From an uncultured Frankineae bacterium (GTDB lineage Bacteria > Actinomycetota > Actinomycetes > Mycobacteriales > SCTD01), in the NCBI GenBank assembly GCA_902805775.1, contig CADCUB010000105.1:1-32546 (forward strand): a stretch of DNA of 32,546 nucleotides. Direction: 5' to 3'. Shown here piece after piece: positions 1 to 7,285 of the stretch. Made by a program: the position numbers and the translations under genes. The stretch's first letter is position 1. Each line of letters starts with the position of its first letter. Below the pieces are notes generated by a model. It was given only the letters and a program-made list of their open reading frames with translations, did no database searches and was not told where the DNA came from.

Positions 1-512
1 CCGCGGCGCAGGTCCCGCTCGCCGACGACGCCCGCGCGCAACGCGGCGTCGGCGCTGACGACGGCAGCGACGAGCGGCAGCACGAGGCTCAGGTCCAGGA
101 CCGTGCGGACCGGTGAGGTCACCCGGATCCCGCCGAGCACGCGCACGTCCTCGGGCGGAAGGTCGCGCCGGTGCACCTTCACACCAGGCCAGGCCGCGCG
201 GGAACGGTCTCGCCCCACCGTCACCTCGCAGCCGCGTTCGTCGTCGAGCAGACCGATCCCCCACAGCCGCGCCGCCGTGCAGTGGCTTGCGACACCCGCC
301 AGCCCGACGACGGCCGCCCGTACGGCCTCGTCGTCGGGGACGTCGGTGCGCGCCGACACGACGTCGCGGGTGACCGTGCGAAGGGCGCCGTCGGAGATCA
401 GCCGCTCGACACCCCGACGCGGGATCCCGCAACGGTGCAGGTCGCTGCGCCGGGCGAGCCCGCCCTGGCGCTCGAGCAGGGCGACGGCGGCGTGCGGGAC
501 GACCGGGAGCAC
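1..512 (-). CDS. AbiEi antitoxin-like / DUF559-type protein, cut by the window edge
   Basis: The minus strand stays open from a GTG at 512 to the left edge, so the C-terminus is missing. The visible ~170 residues start VLPVVPHAAVALLERQGG and continue LARRSDLHRCGIPRRGVERL, a winged-helix N-terminus like the AbiEi-type antitoxin domain. They then read AVVGLAGVASHCTAARLWGI, VKVHRRDLPPEDV and VRTVLDLS. This order is typical of a large actinobacterial family annotated as type IV toxin-antitoxin AbiEi-like antitoxin or DUF559 protein; many members end in a Vsr-like nuclease fold, which would lie outside the window. In-frame GTG codons about 7 and 12 codons upstream are alternative starts. No partner toxin gene is visible on this side. 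Family assignment is fairly firm; a true toxin-antitoxin role is not supported by the sequence. Confidence 0.72.
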   Translation of the reverse strand, partial: MLPVVPHAAVALLERQGGLARRSDLHRCGIPRRGVERLISDGALRTVTRDVVSARTDVPDDEAVRAAVVGLAGVASHCTAARLWGIGLLDDERGCEVTVGRDRSRAAWPGVKVHRRDLPPEDVRVLGGIRVTSPVRTVLDLSLVLPLVAAVVSADAALRAGVVGERDLRR

Positions 513-895
513 GTCAGCAGGGTCGCCTCGCACGCCGGTCCGGCGCACCGTCGCCGCTGCAGGTGTGGACAACCATGTGCCGACGTCGCGGGTGCATCCC
601 CGGGAGAGCCGGTGCACGCGGCGGGGCACTCGCAGCGCCGTGCGGCACGTGACGACGCCCCCGTTGTCCTGTACGGCCCTGGCGGCCCGCCGCGCCGGTC
701 CCGGTCAATGGCGACCAGGCACCCTCCGCACGCCCGGAGCGCAGGACCCACCTGACCGTCTCGCACACGAGCTGATCGACGCCCGTCGCTGCCGCGGACG
801 GGAGGAGCGTGCGACAGCAGTGAGTGGATCACCTCGTGTGCGGATCGGTCACAGGCGGCCCACGACGAGCGGTCGGGCGCACGGACCCGCGGGCT

Positions 896-920
896 GACCC
901 CCTCGACCCCCTCGACCCCC
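896..920. repeat. Short 9-bp tandem repeat
   Basis: Two exact copies of GACCCCCTC are followed by a third partial copy. It lies in non-coding DNA about 100 bp upstream of crtB. It may be simple-sequence expansion; no function is inferred. Confidence 0.6.
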
Positions 921-1004
921 GGCCGACCCCTCGCGCCCGGCCGAGCACCCAGCGGCGGACGCGGCGGCCGTCCCGGCCACGCGGCCGCCGGGCCGCGGCT
1001 CTGC

Positions 1005-1010
1005 CAGACT
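1005..1010 (+). promoter_or_regulatory. -10-like box of crtB, leaderless arrangement
   Basis: CAGACT ends 7 nt before the GTG start of crtB. The spacing equals that of TANNNT boxes before other genes in this window, which suggests a transcript beginning at or next to the start codon. No convincing -35 hexamer was seen. Confidence 0.35.
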
Positions 1011-1017
1011 CCGGCGG

Positions 1018-1938
1018 GTGAGCGCGAGGGAGCTGGACGCGGCCGGCATCACCGACCCCGCGCTGCGGGCGTCGTACGAGGCGTGCCGGCGGCTCAACGC
1101 GAGCCACGGCAAGACCTACTACCTCGCGACGCTGCTCCTGCCGGCGCACAAGCGGCCGTACGTGCACGCGCTCTACGGGTTCGCCCGCTACGCCGACGAG
1201 ATCGTCGACGACCTCGGCAGCACGCTGACCGACGCGCAGAAGGCGGAGTGGCTCGTCGGCTGGGGCGAGCAGTTCGTCCGCGACGTCGAGGCGGGCGGGA
1301 GCGAGCACCCCATCAGCCGCGCCGTCGTCGACACCGTCCGCCGCTGGGACATCCCGCTGGCCCACGTCGAGGCCTTCCTCGCCAGCATGCGGATGGACCT
1401 CACGGTCACGCAGTACGAGACCTACGACGACCTGATGACCTACGTCTACGGCTCCGCGGCGGTGATCGGCCTGGAGATGGTGCCGGTCCTCGAGCCGCTC
1501 GTCCCCCACGAGGTCGCCGACCCCTACGCCTGCGACCTCGGGATCGCCTTCCAGCTCAGCAACTTCCTCCGCGACGTCGGCGAGGACCTGCGGCGGGGAC
1601 GGGTCTACCTGCCGATGGAGGACCTGCGGGCGTTCGGGGTCACCCGCGAGCACCTCGCGCACGGCGTGGTCGACGGGCCGGTGCGGCGGCTGCTGGCCTT
1701 CGAGGTCGCCCGTACGCGCGAGCTCTACCGCAGCGCCGCACAGGGCGTACGGCTGCTGCACCCGACGAGCCGGCCGTGCATCGAGACCGCGCTCGCGCTC
1801 TACGGCGGGATCCTCGACGAGGTGGAGCGGGCCGACTACCAGGTGCTCGGCCAGCGGGTCGGGGTCGGTCCGGCCCGGCGGGCGGCGGTCGCGCTGCCGG
1901 GGCTCGCGCGCGCCTGGGCCGCGCGACGGGCGACCTGA
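1018..1938 (+). CDS. crtB: Phytoene/squalene synthase family protein
   Basis: 306 residues, normal length for a trans-isoprenyl head-to-head synthase. It condenses two isoprenyl diphosphates (two GGPP to phytoene, or two FPP to squalene-type products). Both aspartate-rich motifs that bind Mg-diphosphate are present: DEIVD at residues 60-64 within YGFARYADEIVDD, and DVGED near residue 185 within NFLRDVGEDLRRGRVYLP. The substrate-pocket stretch YVYGSAAVIGLEM is also intact. GTG at 1018 is chosen because it keeps the usual short N-terminus and sits 7 nt after a -10-like box. It is an orphan: no phytoene desaturase, GGPP synthase or hopanoid gene is nearby, so phytoene versus squalene specificity is open. 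The family assignment is secure. Confidence 0.88.
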   Translation: MSARELDAAGITDPALRASYEACRRLNASHGKTYYLATLLLPAHKRPYVHALYGFARYADEIVDDLGSTLTDAQKAEWLVGWGEQFVRDVEAGGSEHPISRAVVDTVRRWDIPLAHVEAFLASMRMDLTVTQYETYDDLMTYVYGSAAVIGLEMVPVLEPLVPHEVADPYACDLGIAFQLSNFLRDVGEDLRRGRVYLPMEDLRAFGVTREHLAHGVVDGPVRRLLAFEVARTRELYRSAAQGVRLLHPTSRPCIETALALYGGILDEVERADYQVLGQRVGVGPARRAAVALPGLARAWAARRAT

Positions 1939-1976
1939 GGAGGTTCGTCCCGCGCCCGGACGGGGACGCTCCTGCC

Positions 1977-2249
1977 GTGGCGATGGACGAGCGAGCGAAG
2001 ACCAGTGAGAGCGGCGACCCTGACCCGGCCGTCACTGCGGGCCTCGGCCGCGGCGGGGGTGTCGATCCGGGTGACACCCCGGCCATGGCCGACTCGATGT
2101 CGGGCACCGCGGGCGACGACCGCAAGAACACCCCCAACATGGGTCCGGTCAGCGGCAACCGCACGCCGATGATCATCGCCCTGTCGATCCTGGCGATCTT
2201 CGTCGTCATGATCGCCGTGATCGTGGGAGCGAGCTTCATCCCGAGCTAG
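1977..2249 (+). CDS. DUF6480-like small membrane protein
   Basis: About 90 residues. The N-terminal half is hydrophilic with the DUF6480-like pattern DPDPAVTAGLGRGGGVDPGD-TP, followed by a Ser/Gly/Asn linker (SMSGTAGDDRKNTPN). One C-terminal transmembrane helix follows (MIIALSILAIFVVMIAVIVG), ending FIPS. DUF6480 proteins are short single-pass actinobacterial proteins of unknown function; the PDP-x-TPGLxxGGGVxPGxTP signature is the recognised feature. The start is either GTG 1977 or ATG 1983, two codons later; neither has a strong ribosome binding site. It lies 38 nt after crtB on the same strand and may share its transcript. No function is claimed. Confidence 0.7.
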   Translation: MAMDERAKTSESGDPDPAVTAGLGRGGGVDPGDTPAMADSMSGTAGDDRKNTPNMGPVSGNRTPMIIALSILAIFVVMIAVIVGASFIPS

Positions 2250-2263
2250 GGCATGATCGCCGG

Positions 2264-2773
2264 ATGACGCAGTCCGGCGAGCGGCCCCCCTCCCACGTGC
2301 GCCTCGGCAACCGGGCGCTGGTGCTGGTCGAGGACGCGGTGTACGCCTCCATCGCGCTCCTGCTGTCGGTGGGCTGTGCGGTCCTGGTCGTGCGTGCCGG
2401 GATCGAGCTCTACGAGGGCGCCCGCGACGGCGGACAGGACGCGCTCATCGACACGCTCGACGCCGTCCTGCTGGTCTTCATCTTCGTCGAGCTGCTCTAC
2501 GCCGTGCGCATCACGCTCAAGGAGCGGCAGATCGTCGCGGAGCCGTTCCTCATCGCCGGCATCCTCGTGTGCATCAAGGAGATCGTCGTCCTGGCGGTGA
2601 AGGCCCCCACCGAGTACCTGGACAAGGGCCCGGAGTTCGCCCGGGCGATGGTCGAGGTCGGGCTGCTCGGCGGCCTGGTGGTGCTGCTCGCGGGCACCAC
2701 CGTGCTGCTGCGCAAGAAGGAGAAGGAGCCGGAGGAGAACTCCGGCACCGACCCCGCGGCCGGCGGCGCCTGA
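2264..2773 (+). CDS. PsiE-like (phosphate-starvation-inducible) integral membrane protein
   Basis: 169 residues with four predicted transmembrane helices: AVYASIALLLSVGCAVLVV (about 26-44), DTLDAVLLVFIFVELLYAV (about 63-82), AEPFLIAGILVCIKEIVVLA (about 92-111) and VGLLGGLVVLLAGTTVLL (about 132-149). A charged cytoplasmic tail RKKEKEPEEN ends the protein. The LLVFIFVELLYAV...EPFLIAGI arrangement is that of the PsiE family, whose function is unknown beyond phosphate-starvation induction in E. coli. No Pho-box was seen upstream. The ATG at 2264 lies 14 nt after the DUF6480-like gene, so the two are probably co-transcribed. It converges on the Rv2175c-like gene with a 16-nt gap. Confidence 0.78.
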   Translation: MTQSGERPPSHVRLGNRALVLVEDAVYASIALLLSVGCAVLVVRAGIELYEGARDGGQDALIDTLDAVLLVFIFVELLYAVRITLKERQIVAEPFLIAGILVCIKEIVVLAVKAPTEYLDKGPEFARAMVEVGLLGGLVVLLAGTTVLLRKKEKEPEENSGTDPAAGGA

Positions 2774-2789
2774 GCGCTCGGTCAGGCGG

Positions 2790-3116
2790 TCACCAGCCCA
2801 GGGCCTGCGCGCGCCGCTTGATCTCGGTGGCGCGGTTCTCGTGCAGCGCCTGCAGCGGGGTGCCCGGCAGCGTGTCGTCAGGCGTCGTGAGCCAGCGCAG
2901 CGAGTGCTCGGCGTCGTAGCCCGCGTCGCGCAGCAGGGTCAGCACGGGGACCAGGTGCTTGACCAGCGCGGGCCCGTCGAGCTGCTCGGCCGGCACCACG
3001 CGCTTGCCCTCCTCGTCGGTGACGGCCAGCAGGTGGCCGTTCTTGACGAGGTCGCGCACCCCGGTCGGGCCGATCCCCATGCGCTCGGCCACCTCGGTCA
3101 TGCTCAGCATCTCCAC
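2790..3116 (-). CDS. Rv2175c-family DNA-binding protein
   Basis: 108 residues. The N-terminal winged-helix half reads MLSMTEVAERMGIGPTGVRD, then LVKNGHLLAVTDEEGKRVVP. The C-terminal domain contains LVPVLTLLRDAGYDAEHSLRWL, DDTLPGTPLQALHENRA and the terminal EIKRRAQALGW. This matches M. tuberculosis Rv2175c, a DNA-binding protein known as a substrate of the kinase PknL; the C-terminal domain is characteristic of the family. GTG 3116 is preferred because TACCCT lies exactly 7 nt upstream, fitting a leaderless start; ATG 3110 is the alternative. In mycobacteria the gene adjoins pknL, but no kinase gene is seen here. It starts 23 nt after the second Gfo/Idh gene on the same strand and could also be read from that transcript. 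Confidence 0.82.
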   Translation of the reverse strand: MEMLSMTEVAERMGIGPTGVRDLVKNGHLLAVTDEEGKRVVPAEQLDGPALVKHLVPVLTLLRDAGYDAEHSLRWLTTPDDTLPGTPLQALHENRATEIKRRAQALGW

Positions 3117-3123
3117 CCCGGGA

Positions 3124-3129
3124 AGGGTA
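3124..3129 (-). promoter_or_regulatory. -10 box of the Rv2175c-like gene, leaderless arrangement
   Basis: On the minus strand TACCCT is followed by 7 nt and then GTG (3114-3116). The box fits the actinobacterial TANNNT consensus. The -35 position falls inside the end of the preceding Gfo/Idh gene. Confidence 0.45.
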
Positions 3130-3139
3130 GTGAGGCCGC

Positions 3140-4156
3140 TCAGGACCCGTCGGGGTCGCCGGGTCGCACGCGCTCGACCGGCTCCACCGGCTCTCCGCCT
3201 CGCGCGGCGCTGGCGAACGCGGCGTCCAGCACCTGCGCGACGGCCCGCGACTCCGCCAGCGGGAGCAGCCACCCGTCACCGCCGCGCACCACCGAGGAGA
3301 GCTCCTCGACCATCAGCCGGTAGGCATCGACCGCAGGGACGCGTACGCGCTCGGTGCCGCGCCCGTCGGAGACCCACAGCTCGGTGTCGTCGGTGCGCCA
3401 GGCGGTGAAGGCGTTGTCGCCACGCAGCTCGAGCTCGCCCCGCTCACCGGTGATCACCAACCACTGGCGGGCCGCCGTCGCGATGCCGGCGTGCACCTCC
3501 GCCTCGGCGCCGGACTCCCAGCGCAGGATCGCCCGCGTCTCGAGGTCGACCCCGGTCGGGCCGAGCTCGCTGCGCGCCACGACGTCCTGCGGCAGGCCCT
3601 GGCCGACCGCCCACAGGCACGCCGACACGGCGTAGCAGCCGACGTCGTACAGCGCCCCTCCGCCGCGGGCGGGGTCCAGCCGGTAGTTGCCGGTCAGGTC
3701 GCCGCCGAAGGTGAACCCGGCGGCGACGTGCCGCACGGGGCCGATCCCGGCGAGCCGCGCCTGCGCGAGACGGACGCGGGGGTGCCAGCGGTACCAGCTG
3801 GCCTCGACCGCCAGCCGGTCACCCGCAGCCTGCTGCACCCGCGCGACCTCGGCCGCATCCAGCCCCAGCGGCTTCTCGCACAGCACGTGCTTGCCTGCGG
3901 CGAGCGCAGCCAGGGTCCAGGGCACGTGGGCGTCGTTCGCCAGCGCGACGTAGACGACCTCCACCTCGGGATCGGCGAGCAGCGCGGCGTAGTCGCCGTA
4001 CGCGCGTACCGGTCCGAGCGCCTGCGCCCGCCCCGGGTCGCGGGCGGCGGCGGCGTGCAGAACGGCGCCGGACGCTGCGCGCACCGCAGGCCCGAGCGCC
4101 GTCGTCGCGATGCCCCCGGCTCCGAGGAACCCCCAGCGGACCGGGGACGCGCTCAC
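3140..4156 (-). CDS. Gfo/Idh/MocA family oxidoreductase
   Basis: 338 residues. The N-terminal Rossmann fold shows WGFLGAGGIATT (dinucleotide-binding GxGxxA at about 12-17), ARDPGRAQALG, VYVALANDAHVPW and KHVLCEKPLGLD, where E94-K95-P96 is the family EKP motif. The C-terminal alpha/beta domain follows, with GGALYDVGCYAVSACLWAVG. Members oxidise or reduce sugars, inositols or related polyols with NAD(P); substrate cannot be read from sequence. GTG 4156 overlaps the stop of the upstream gene by 4 nt (GTGA), so the two are translationally coupled. The pair probably forms one pathway or acts on related sugars, which is an inference. Confidence 0.87.
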   Translation of the reverse strand: MSASPVRWGFLGAGGIATTALGPAVRAASGAVLHAAAARDPGRAQALGPVRAYGDYAALLADPEVEVVYVALANDAHVPWTLAALAAGKHVLCEKPLGLDAAEVARVQQAAGDRLAVEASWYRWHPRVRLAQARLAGIGPVRHVAAGFTFGGDLTGNYRLDPARGGGALYDVGCYAVSACLWAVGQGLPQDVVARSELGPTGVDLETRAILRWESGAEAEVHAGIATAARQWLVITGERGELELRGDNAFTAWRTDDTELWVSDGRGTERVRVPAVDAYRLMVEELSSVVRGGDGWLLPLAESRAVAQVLDAAFASAARGGEPVEPVERVRPGDPDGS

Positions 4157-5757
4157 GACGGGACGGCCACCGGCCGGCCGCCGTCGGCAGCCGACGCCGT
4201 CGCCGCCTCCATCACCGCGATGGTGCGGCGGCTGCCCGCGGGGGTCACCGACATCGGCCAGCCCGACACCAGCGCGTCGGCCAGCTCGCGGTGGAACGGG
4301 TGCAGCGGCGGGGTGACCGGCGCCAGCAGCGTGCGGGCGCCGTCGGGCCCGAGCAGCGACAGCGCGGCGGGTGCGTCCGACACCGCGAAGCGCTCCTCGG
4401 CGACCAGGCCGATCGGCGAGCGGGTGATCAGGCGCTCCTGCTGCCAGTCGCCGACGATCGCACCCGACGTGCCGAGGACGTAGAACTTCGGCTTGCGAGC
4501 GGCGGCCAGGTCGGAGGCGGTGAACTCCGCCTCGACGCCGTCCTCGAAGTGCAGGAGCACGCGCGTGTGGTCGGCGTTGGTCACGTCGTGCCACACCCGC
4601 TTGTGGGCCGTCGCGGACACCCAGGAGACCGGCTGCGGGAGCAGGTCGAGGATCCAGTCGAGGTAGTGGCTGCCCCAGTCGTAGATCGCGCCGCCGCTGA
4701 TCTCGGCGTCGCTGTGCCAGAAGTTGCACGGGTGGTCGTACCCGCCGACGAAGGTCTCGAGGTGGAACACCTCCCCCACACGTCCGGCCCGTACGGCGGC
4801 CACGAGCGCGAGGTAGTCGGCGTCCCAGCGCCGGTTCTGGTAGACGGCCAGCGTCCGTCCGGCCGCCTGCGCGGCCGCGATCTGACGGTCGGCCTGCTCG
4901 ACCGTCAGGCAGAACGGCTTCTCGACCACGACGTGCTTGCCGGCCTCGAGCGCGCGCAGCACCTGCTCGGCGTGCGTGTTCGGTGGCGTCGAGACGACGA
5001 CGAGGTCGACCTCGTCGTCGGCGAGCAGGTGCTCCACCGACGACGAGCCGCGCAGCGAGGGGGCGTACGACCGGGCCGCCTGCACGCGGGCCTCGACCGG
5101 GTCGCACACCGCGGTCAGCTCGAGCCCGGCCGTGCGCCCGATCGCCGCCGCGTGCTCGTGCCCGATCGCGCCGTAGCCGAGCATGCCGACGCGGACGGCC
5201 GGTGCGTCGCGCAGGCCGAGCACGTGCCGCAGCATCCGGAACACCAGCCGCGCGAAGGCGGGGTCGTCCAGGGTGCGGGTCGACGAGCCGAGGCTGAGCG
5301 TCGCCACCGACGTCGCAGGGCGCCACGTCGCGACCGGGTGGTCGCGGAACGCCGAGCTGGCCGTCAGCAGCTGCTCGACGTCGTCGGCCACCTTCTCCTG
5401 CAGCGGCCAGGAGTCGTGCAGCAGCAGCTCCTGCCCGCCGAGGCGGTCGGCGACCTGTCCGGCCCCGGGCCCGGGTCGCACGCGCACCTCGTGGGGAGGC
5501 AGGGTCCGGCCGGGGACGAGCCCGGCGAGGTCCCACAGCCCCGGCGCGTGCTCGCAGCCGACGAGCAGCACGGGCGTGGCGCGCTCCGCCGCCGCGAGCA
5601 GCGCTCGCTCGTCGACGGGGCCGAGCACCAGTAAGGCGTCGGCCGAGGGGTCGGGGCCGTCGAGCAGCGTCAGGCCGGCGGCGGCGAGGCGGGCGAGCAG
5701 GGCCGCTCCGCGGCCGTCGGCGCGCAGGACCCCGAGACGTGGGGCAGGGGCTGTCAC
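4153..5757 (-). CDS. Gfo/Idh/MocA oxidoreductase with N-terminal ThuA-like extension
   Basis: 534 residues, about 190 longer than a usual Gfo/Idh enzyme. Residues 188-534 are a complete oxidoreductase: VGMLGYGAIGHEH (GxGxxG at 194-199), VVVSTPPNTHAEQ, HVVVEKPFCL (EKP 279-281), GGAIYDWGSHYLDW. Residues 1-185 form a separate alpha/beta region with ADALLVLGPVD, TPVLLVGCEHAPGLWDLAGL, LLLHDSWPLQEKV and a closing HPVATWRP...LSLGSSTRT-LDDPAFARLVFRMLRHVLG. That closing stretch resembles the end of ThuA / class I amidotransferase-like domains (SLGH...DPAFRRLL...RW). The ThuA likeness is my pattern match and needs a profile search. GTG 5757 is 7 nt after a TACTCT box. It is the first gene of an operon with the 3140-4156 gene. 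Confidence 0.82.
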   Translation of the reverse strand: MTAPAPRLGVLRADGRGAALLARLAAAGLTLLDGPDPSADALLVLGPVDERALLAAAERATPVLLVGCEHAPGLWDLAGLVPGRTLPPHEVRVRPGPGAGQVADRLGGQELLLHDSWPLQEKVADDVEQLLTASSAFRDHPVATWRPATSVATLSLGSSTRTLDDPAFARLVFRMLRHVLGLRDAPAVRVGMLGYGAIGHEHAAAIGRTAGLELTAVCDPVEARVQAARSYAPSLRGSSSVEHLLADDEVDLVVVSTPPNTHAEQVLRALEAGKHVVVEKPFCLTVEQADRQIAAAQAAGRTLAVYQNRRWDADYLALVAAVRAGRVGEVFHLETFVGGYDHPCNFWHSDAEISGGAIYDWGSHYLDWILDLLPQPVSWVSATAHKRVWHDVTNADHTRVLLHFEDGVEAEFTASDLAAARKPKFYVLGTSGAIVGDWQQERLITRSPIGLVAEERFAVSDAPAALSLLGPDGARTLLAPVTPPLHPFHRELADALVSGWPMSVTPAGSRRTIAVMEAATASAADGGRPVAVPS

Positions 5758-5764
5758 GGACGGG

Positions 5765-5770
5765 AGAGTA
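5765..5770 (-). promoter_or_regulatory. -10 box of the Gfo/Idh operon, leaderless arrangement
   Basis: On the minus strand TACTCT is followed by 7 nt and then the GTG start at 5757. It fits TANNNT. The stretch next to the start has no Shine-Dalgarno sequence, supporting a leaderless transcript. Confidence 0.5.
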
Positions 5771-5787
5771 GATCGCCGGTCCCCGCT

Positions 5788-5832
5788 CCGCAGCCCAGGT
5801 CCGCAGCCCAGGTCCGCAGCCCAGGTCCGCAG
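5788..5832. repeat. 13-bp tandem repeat, three full copies plus a partial
   Basis: The unit CCGCAGCCCAGGT occurs exactly at 5788-5800, 5801-5813 and 5814-5826, followed by CCGCAG at 5827-5832. It begins about 18 bp upstream of the Gfo/Idh operon -10 box, so it covers the upstream promoter region of that operon. Copy number may vary between strains. Confidence 0.9.
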
Positions 5833-6207
5833 TCGTCAGCAGCGCCCGTCCACACGGGCAGTCCGCAGGGCCGCTGCAGCACTGTCCGCGGCGCCCGTCC
5901 GCGGCCATCGACCCCGCCGAGCGCGAAAACCATGATCACGCCGGAGACGCCGGGGTGTCCCGACGTGGACATGACGACCGCGCCGGGCTGGCACCGGAAG
6001 CGCCGGGCTGTGGCCGGAAGCGCCGGGCAGCGGCCGGAGCCGGGCGGCAGCGATCGGCAACGCTGCGCCGGTGGGGTCGGCTGCGGCCTCGCGGGTCTCC
6101 CTGCTGCCGTCCGCGCGACCCCTCGCCCGAGATCCGTCATCAGCCTCCGGCGTGGCGTGCGCCGGGAAGCGAGTCACAGCAGTAACGTACGCATACTTGT
6201 GCCCCAC

Positions 6208-6236
6208 TTGTCACAACGGTCACTCCTGCGTAGCGT
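6208..6236 (+). promoter_or_regulatory. Promoter of the LysM transglycosylase gene
   Basis: TTGTCA (-35, 6208-6213) and TAGCGT (-10, 6231-6236) are separated by 17 bp, a good housekeeping-type actinobacterial promoter. A transcript would start near 6243 and have a ~48-nt leader. GAGGGA at about 6279-6284 then serves as ribosome binding site for GTG 6291. Confidence 0.6.
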
Positions 6237-6290
6237 GCCGCGGGTGCTCCACAGCGTGATCGCCCGTGCCACTGACAGTGAGGGACCCCT

Positions 6291-7223
6291 GTGACCCGCT
6301 CCACCTCCTCCCGCGCCCGTCGCCGCACCGGCCGTACGACCGTCGGTGTGCTGCTCGCCCTCGCGGTCGTGTCGACGGCCGGCGCGCCGTCGGTCCTCAC
6401 CGTGCGCCCCGGTGACACCCTCTGGGACCTCGCCCGGGCGCACGGCACCTCGGTCTCGGCCCTCCAGGCGCTCAACGACCTGCCGGGCAACGGCACCATC
6501 TACGCCGGCCAGACCCTGCGGATCTCGGGCGGGCAGGGCGGCGGCGGGCAGAGCAGCGCCGGCGCCGGCGCGCACCGCGTCGTCCGGGGAGAGACGCTCA
6601 GCGGGATCGCGCTGCGCCACGGGGTGTCCCAGTCGGCGATCGCCTCGGCGAACGGGCTGTCAGGAGGGCGGATCTACGCCGGCACCACGCTGCGCATCCC
6701 GGGCGGCCGCGGCGGCAGCGCCAGCACCGCCGGCGTCCCGACCACCAACGCGGGCGTCCGCATCCCGGAGCGGGTGCGCAGCTCGGTCGCCGAGAACCGC
6801 CGGGTGCTCGCCGCGCGCAGCCACCCGTCCAAGGCGCAGGTGCGCCGCATGGTGGCCGACACGGCCCGCCGCCACGGCGTCTCGCCCTCGCTGGCGGTGG
6901 CGGTCGCCTACCACGAGAGCGGCTTCCAGCAGCGCGTCGTGTCCGGGGTCAACGCCATCGGCGTGATGCAGGTGCTGCCCTCGACCGGCCGGGTGCTCTC
7001 CCGCCAGCACGGCCGCTCGCTGGACCTGCTGGACACGCAGGACAACATCACCGCCGGCGTGCTCCTGCTGCGCCAGCTGATCCGCTCGGAGGGGACCGCC
7101 GAGCGGGCCCTGGCCGGCTACTACCAGGGGTTGGGGTCGATCGCGCGCAAGGGCCTGCTGCCGCAGACCCACGCCTACCTCCGGAACATCGCTGTCCTGC
7201 GCACCCGCTTCGCGAACGGCTGA
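6291..7223 (+). CDS. Secreted LysM / lytic transglycosylase-like peptidoglycan hydrolase
   Basis: 310 residues. A basic N-terminus (SRARRRTGRTT) and the hydrophobic stretch VGVLLALAVVSTAGA form a signal peptide or anchor. Two LysM peptidoglycan-binding repeats follow: LTVRPGDTLWDLARAHGTSV (about 36-79) and HRVVRGETLSGIALRHGVSQ (about 95-137), separated by a Gly/Ser linker. The C-terminal SLT-type domain (about 180-305) contains SLAVAVAYHESGFQQ with the likely catalytic Glu209, then NAIGVMQVLPSTGR and a later LAGYYQGLGSI. It should cleave glycan strands outside the membrane. The GTG start has ribosome binding site GAGGGA and a clear promoter. It stands alone as a transcription unit. Confidence 0.88.
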   Translation: MTRSTSSRARRRTGRTTVGVLLALAVVSTAGAPSVLTVRPGDTLWDLARAHGTSVSALQALNDLPGNGTIYAGQTLRISGGQGGGGQSSAGAGAHRVVRGETLSGIALRHGVSQSAIASANGLSGGRIYAGTTLRIPGGRGGSASTAGVPTTNAGVRIPERVRSSVAENRRVLAARSHPSKAQVRRMVADTARRHGVSPSLAVAVAYHESGFQQRVVSGVNAIGVMQVLPSTGRVLSRQHGRSLDLLDTQDNITAGVLLLRQLIRSEGTAERALAGYYQGLGSIARKGLLPQTHAYLRNIAVLRTRFANG

Positions 7224-7285
7224 CCGCCGCGCTGCCGACAGCTCACCGGCCCGCAGCGCCACGTCCTCCGGTGCAGTGATCCAGA

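Larger units (their letters stand above)
513..1017. other. Non-coding region between the divergent AbiEi-like and crtB genes
   Basis: About 500 bases without a convincing gene; open frames here are short, overlapping and of low-complexity Arg/Pro/Ala composition. It holds a short tandem repeat of GACCCCCTC (896-904, 905-913, then a partial unit to 920) and an inverted GCGGCCG (964-970) / CGGCCGC (982-988) pair just before crtB. A -10-like box precedes crtB at 1005-1010. No RNA gene was recognised. Confidence 0.55.
5758..6290. other. Non-coding region with repeats upstream of the LysM gene
   Basis: About 530 bases without a convincing gene; short frames here are low-complexity. It contains a 13-bp tandem repeat (5788-5832), the relatively A/T-rich sequence GCGCGAAAACCATGATCACG (5920-5939), an imperfect repeat built on CCGGAAGCGCCGGGC (about 5994-6045) and, at the right end, a good promoter for the LysM gene. 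I looked for the conserved parts of a ydaO-type c-di-AMP riboswitch, common before actinobacterial wall hydrolases, and did not find them. Confidence 0.55.

Noticed and set aside
3140-5908. Apparent 922-codon read-through frame across both Gfo/Idh genes
   Set aside because: Only the part from 4156 downwards matches a protein family. The upstream part is the wrong frame of the 4153-5757 gene, which has all oxidoreductase motifs and a coupled GTGA junction.
5758-6207. Small coding frames in the gap before the LysM gene
   Set aside because: All are short, mutually overlapping, low-complexity and without ribosome binding sites or family resemblance.
6140-6290. Possible ydaO-type c-di-AMP riboswitch before the LysM hydrolase
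   Set aside because: Such elements are common before actinobacterial wall hydrolases, but the conserved segments were not found and the leader from the predicted start is only about 48 nt.
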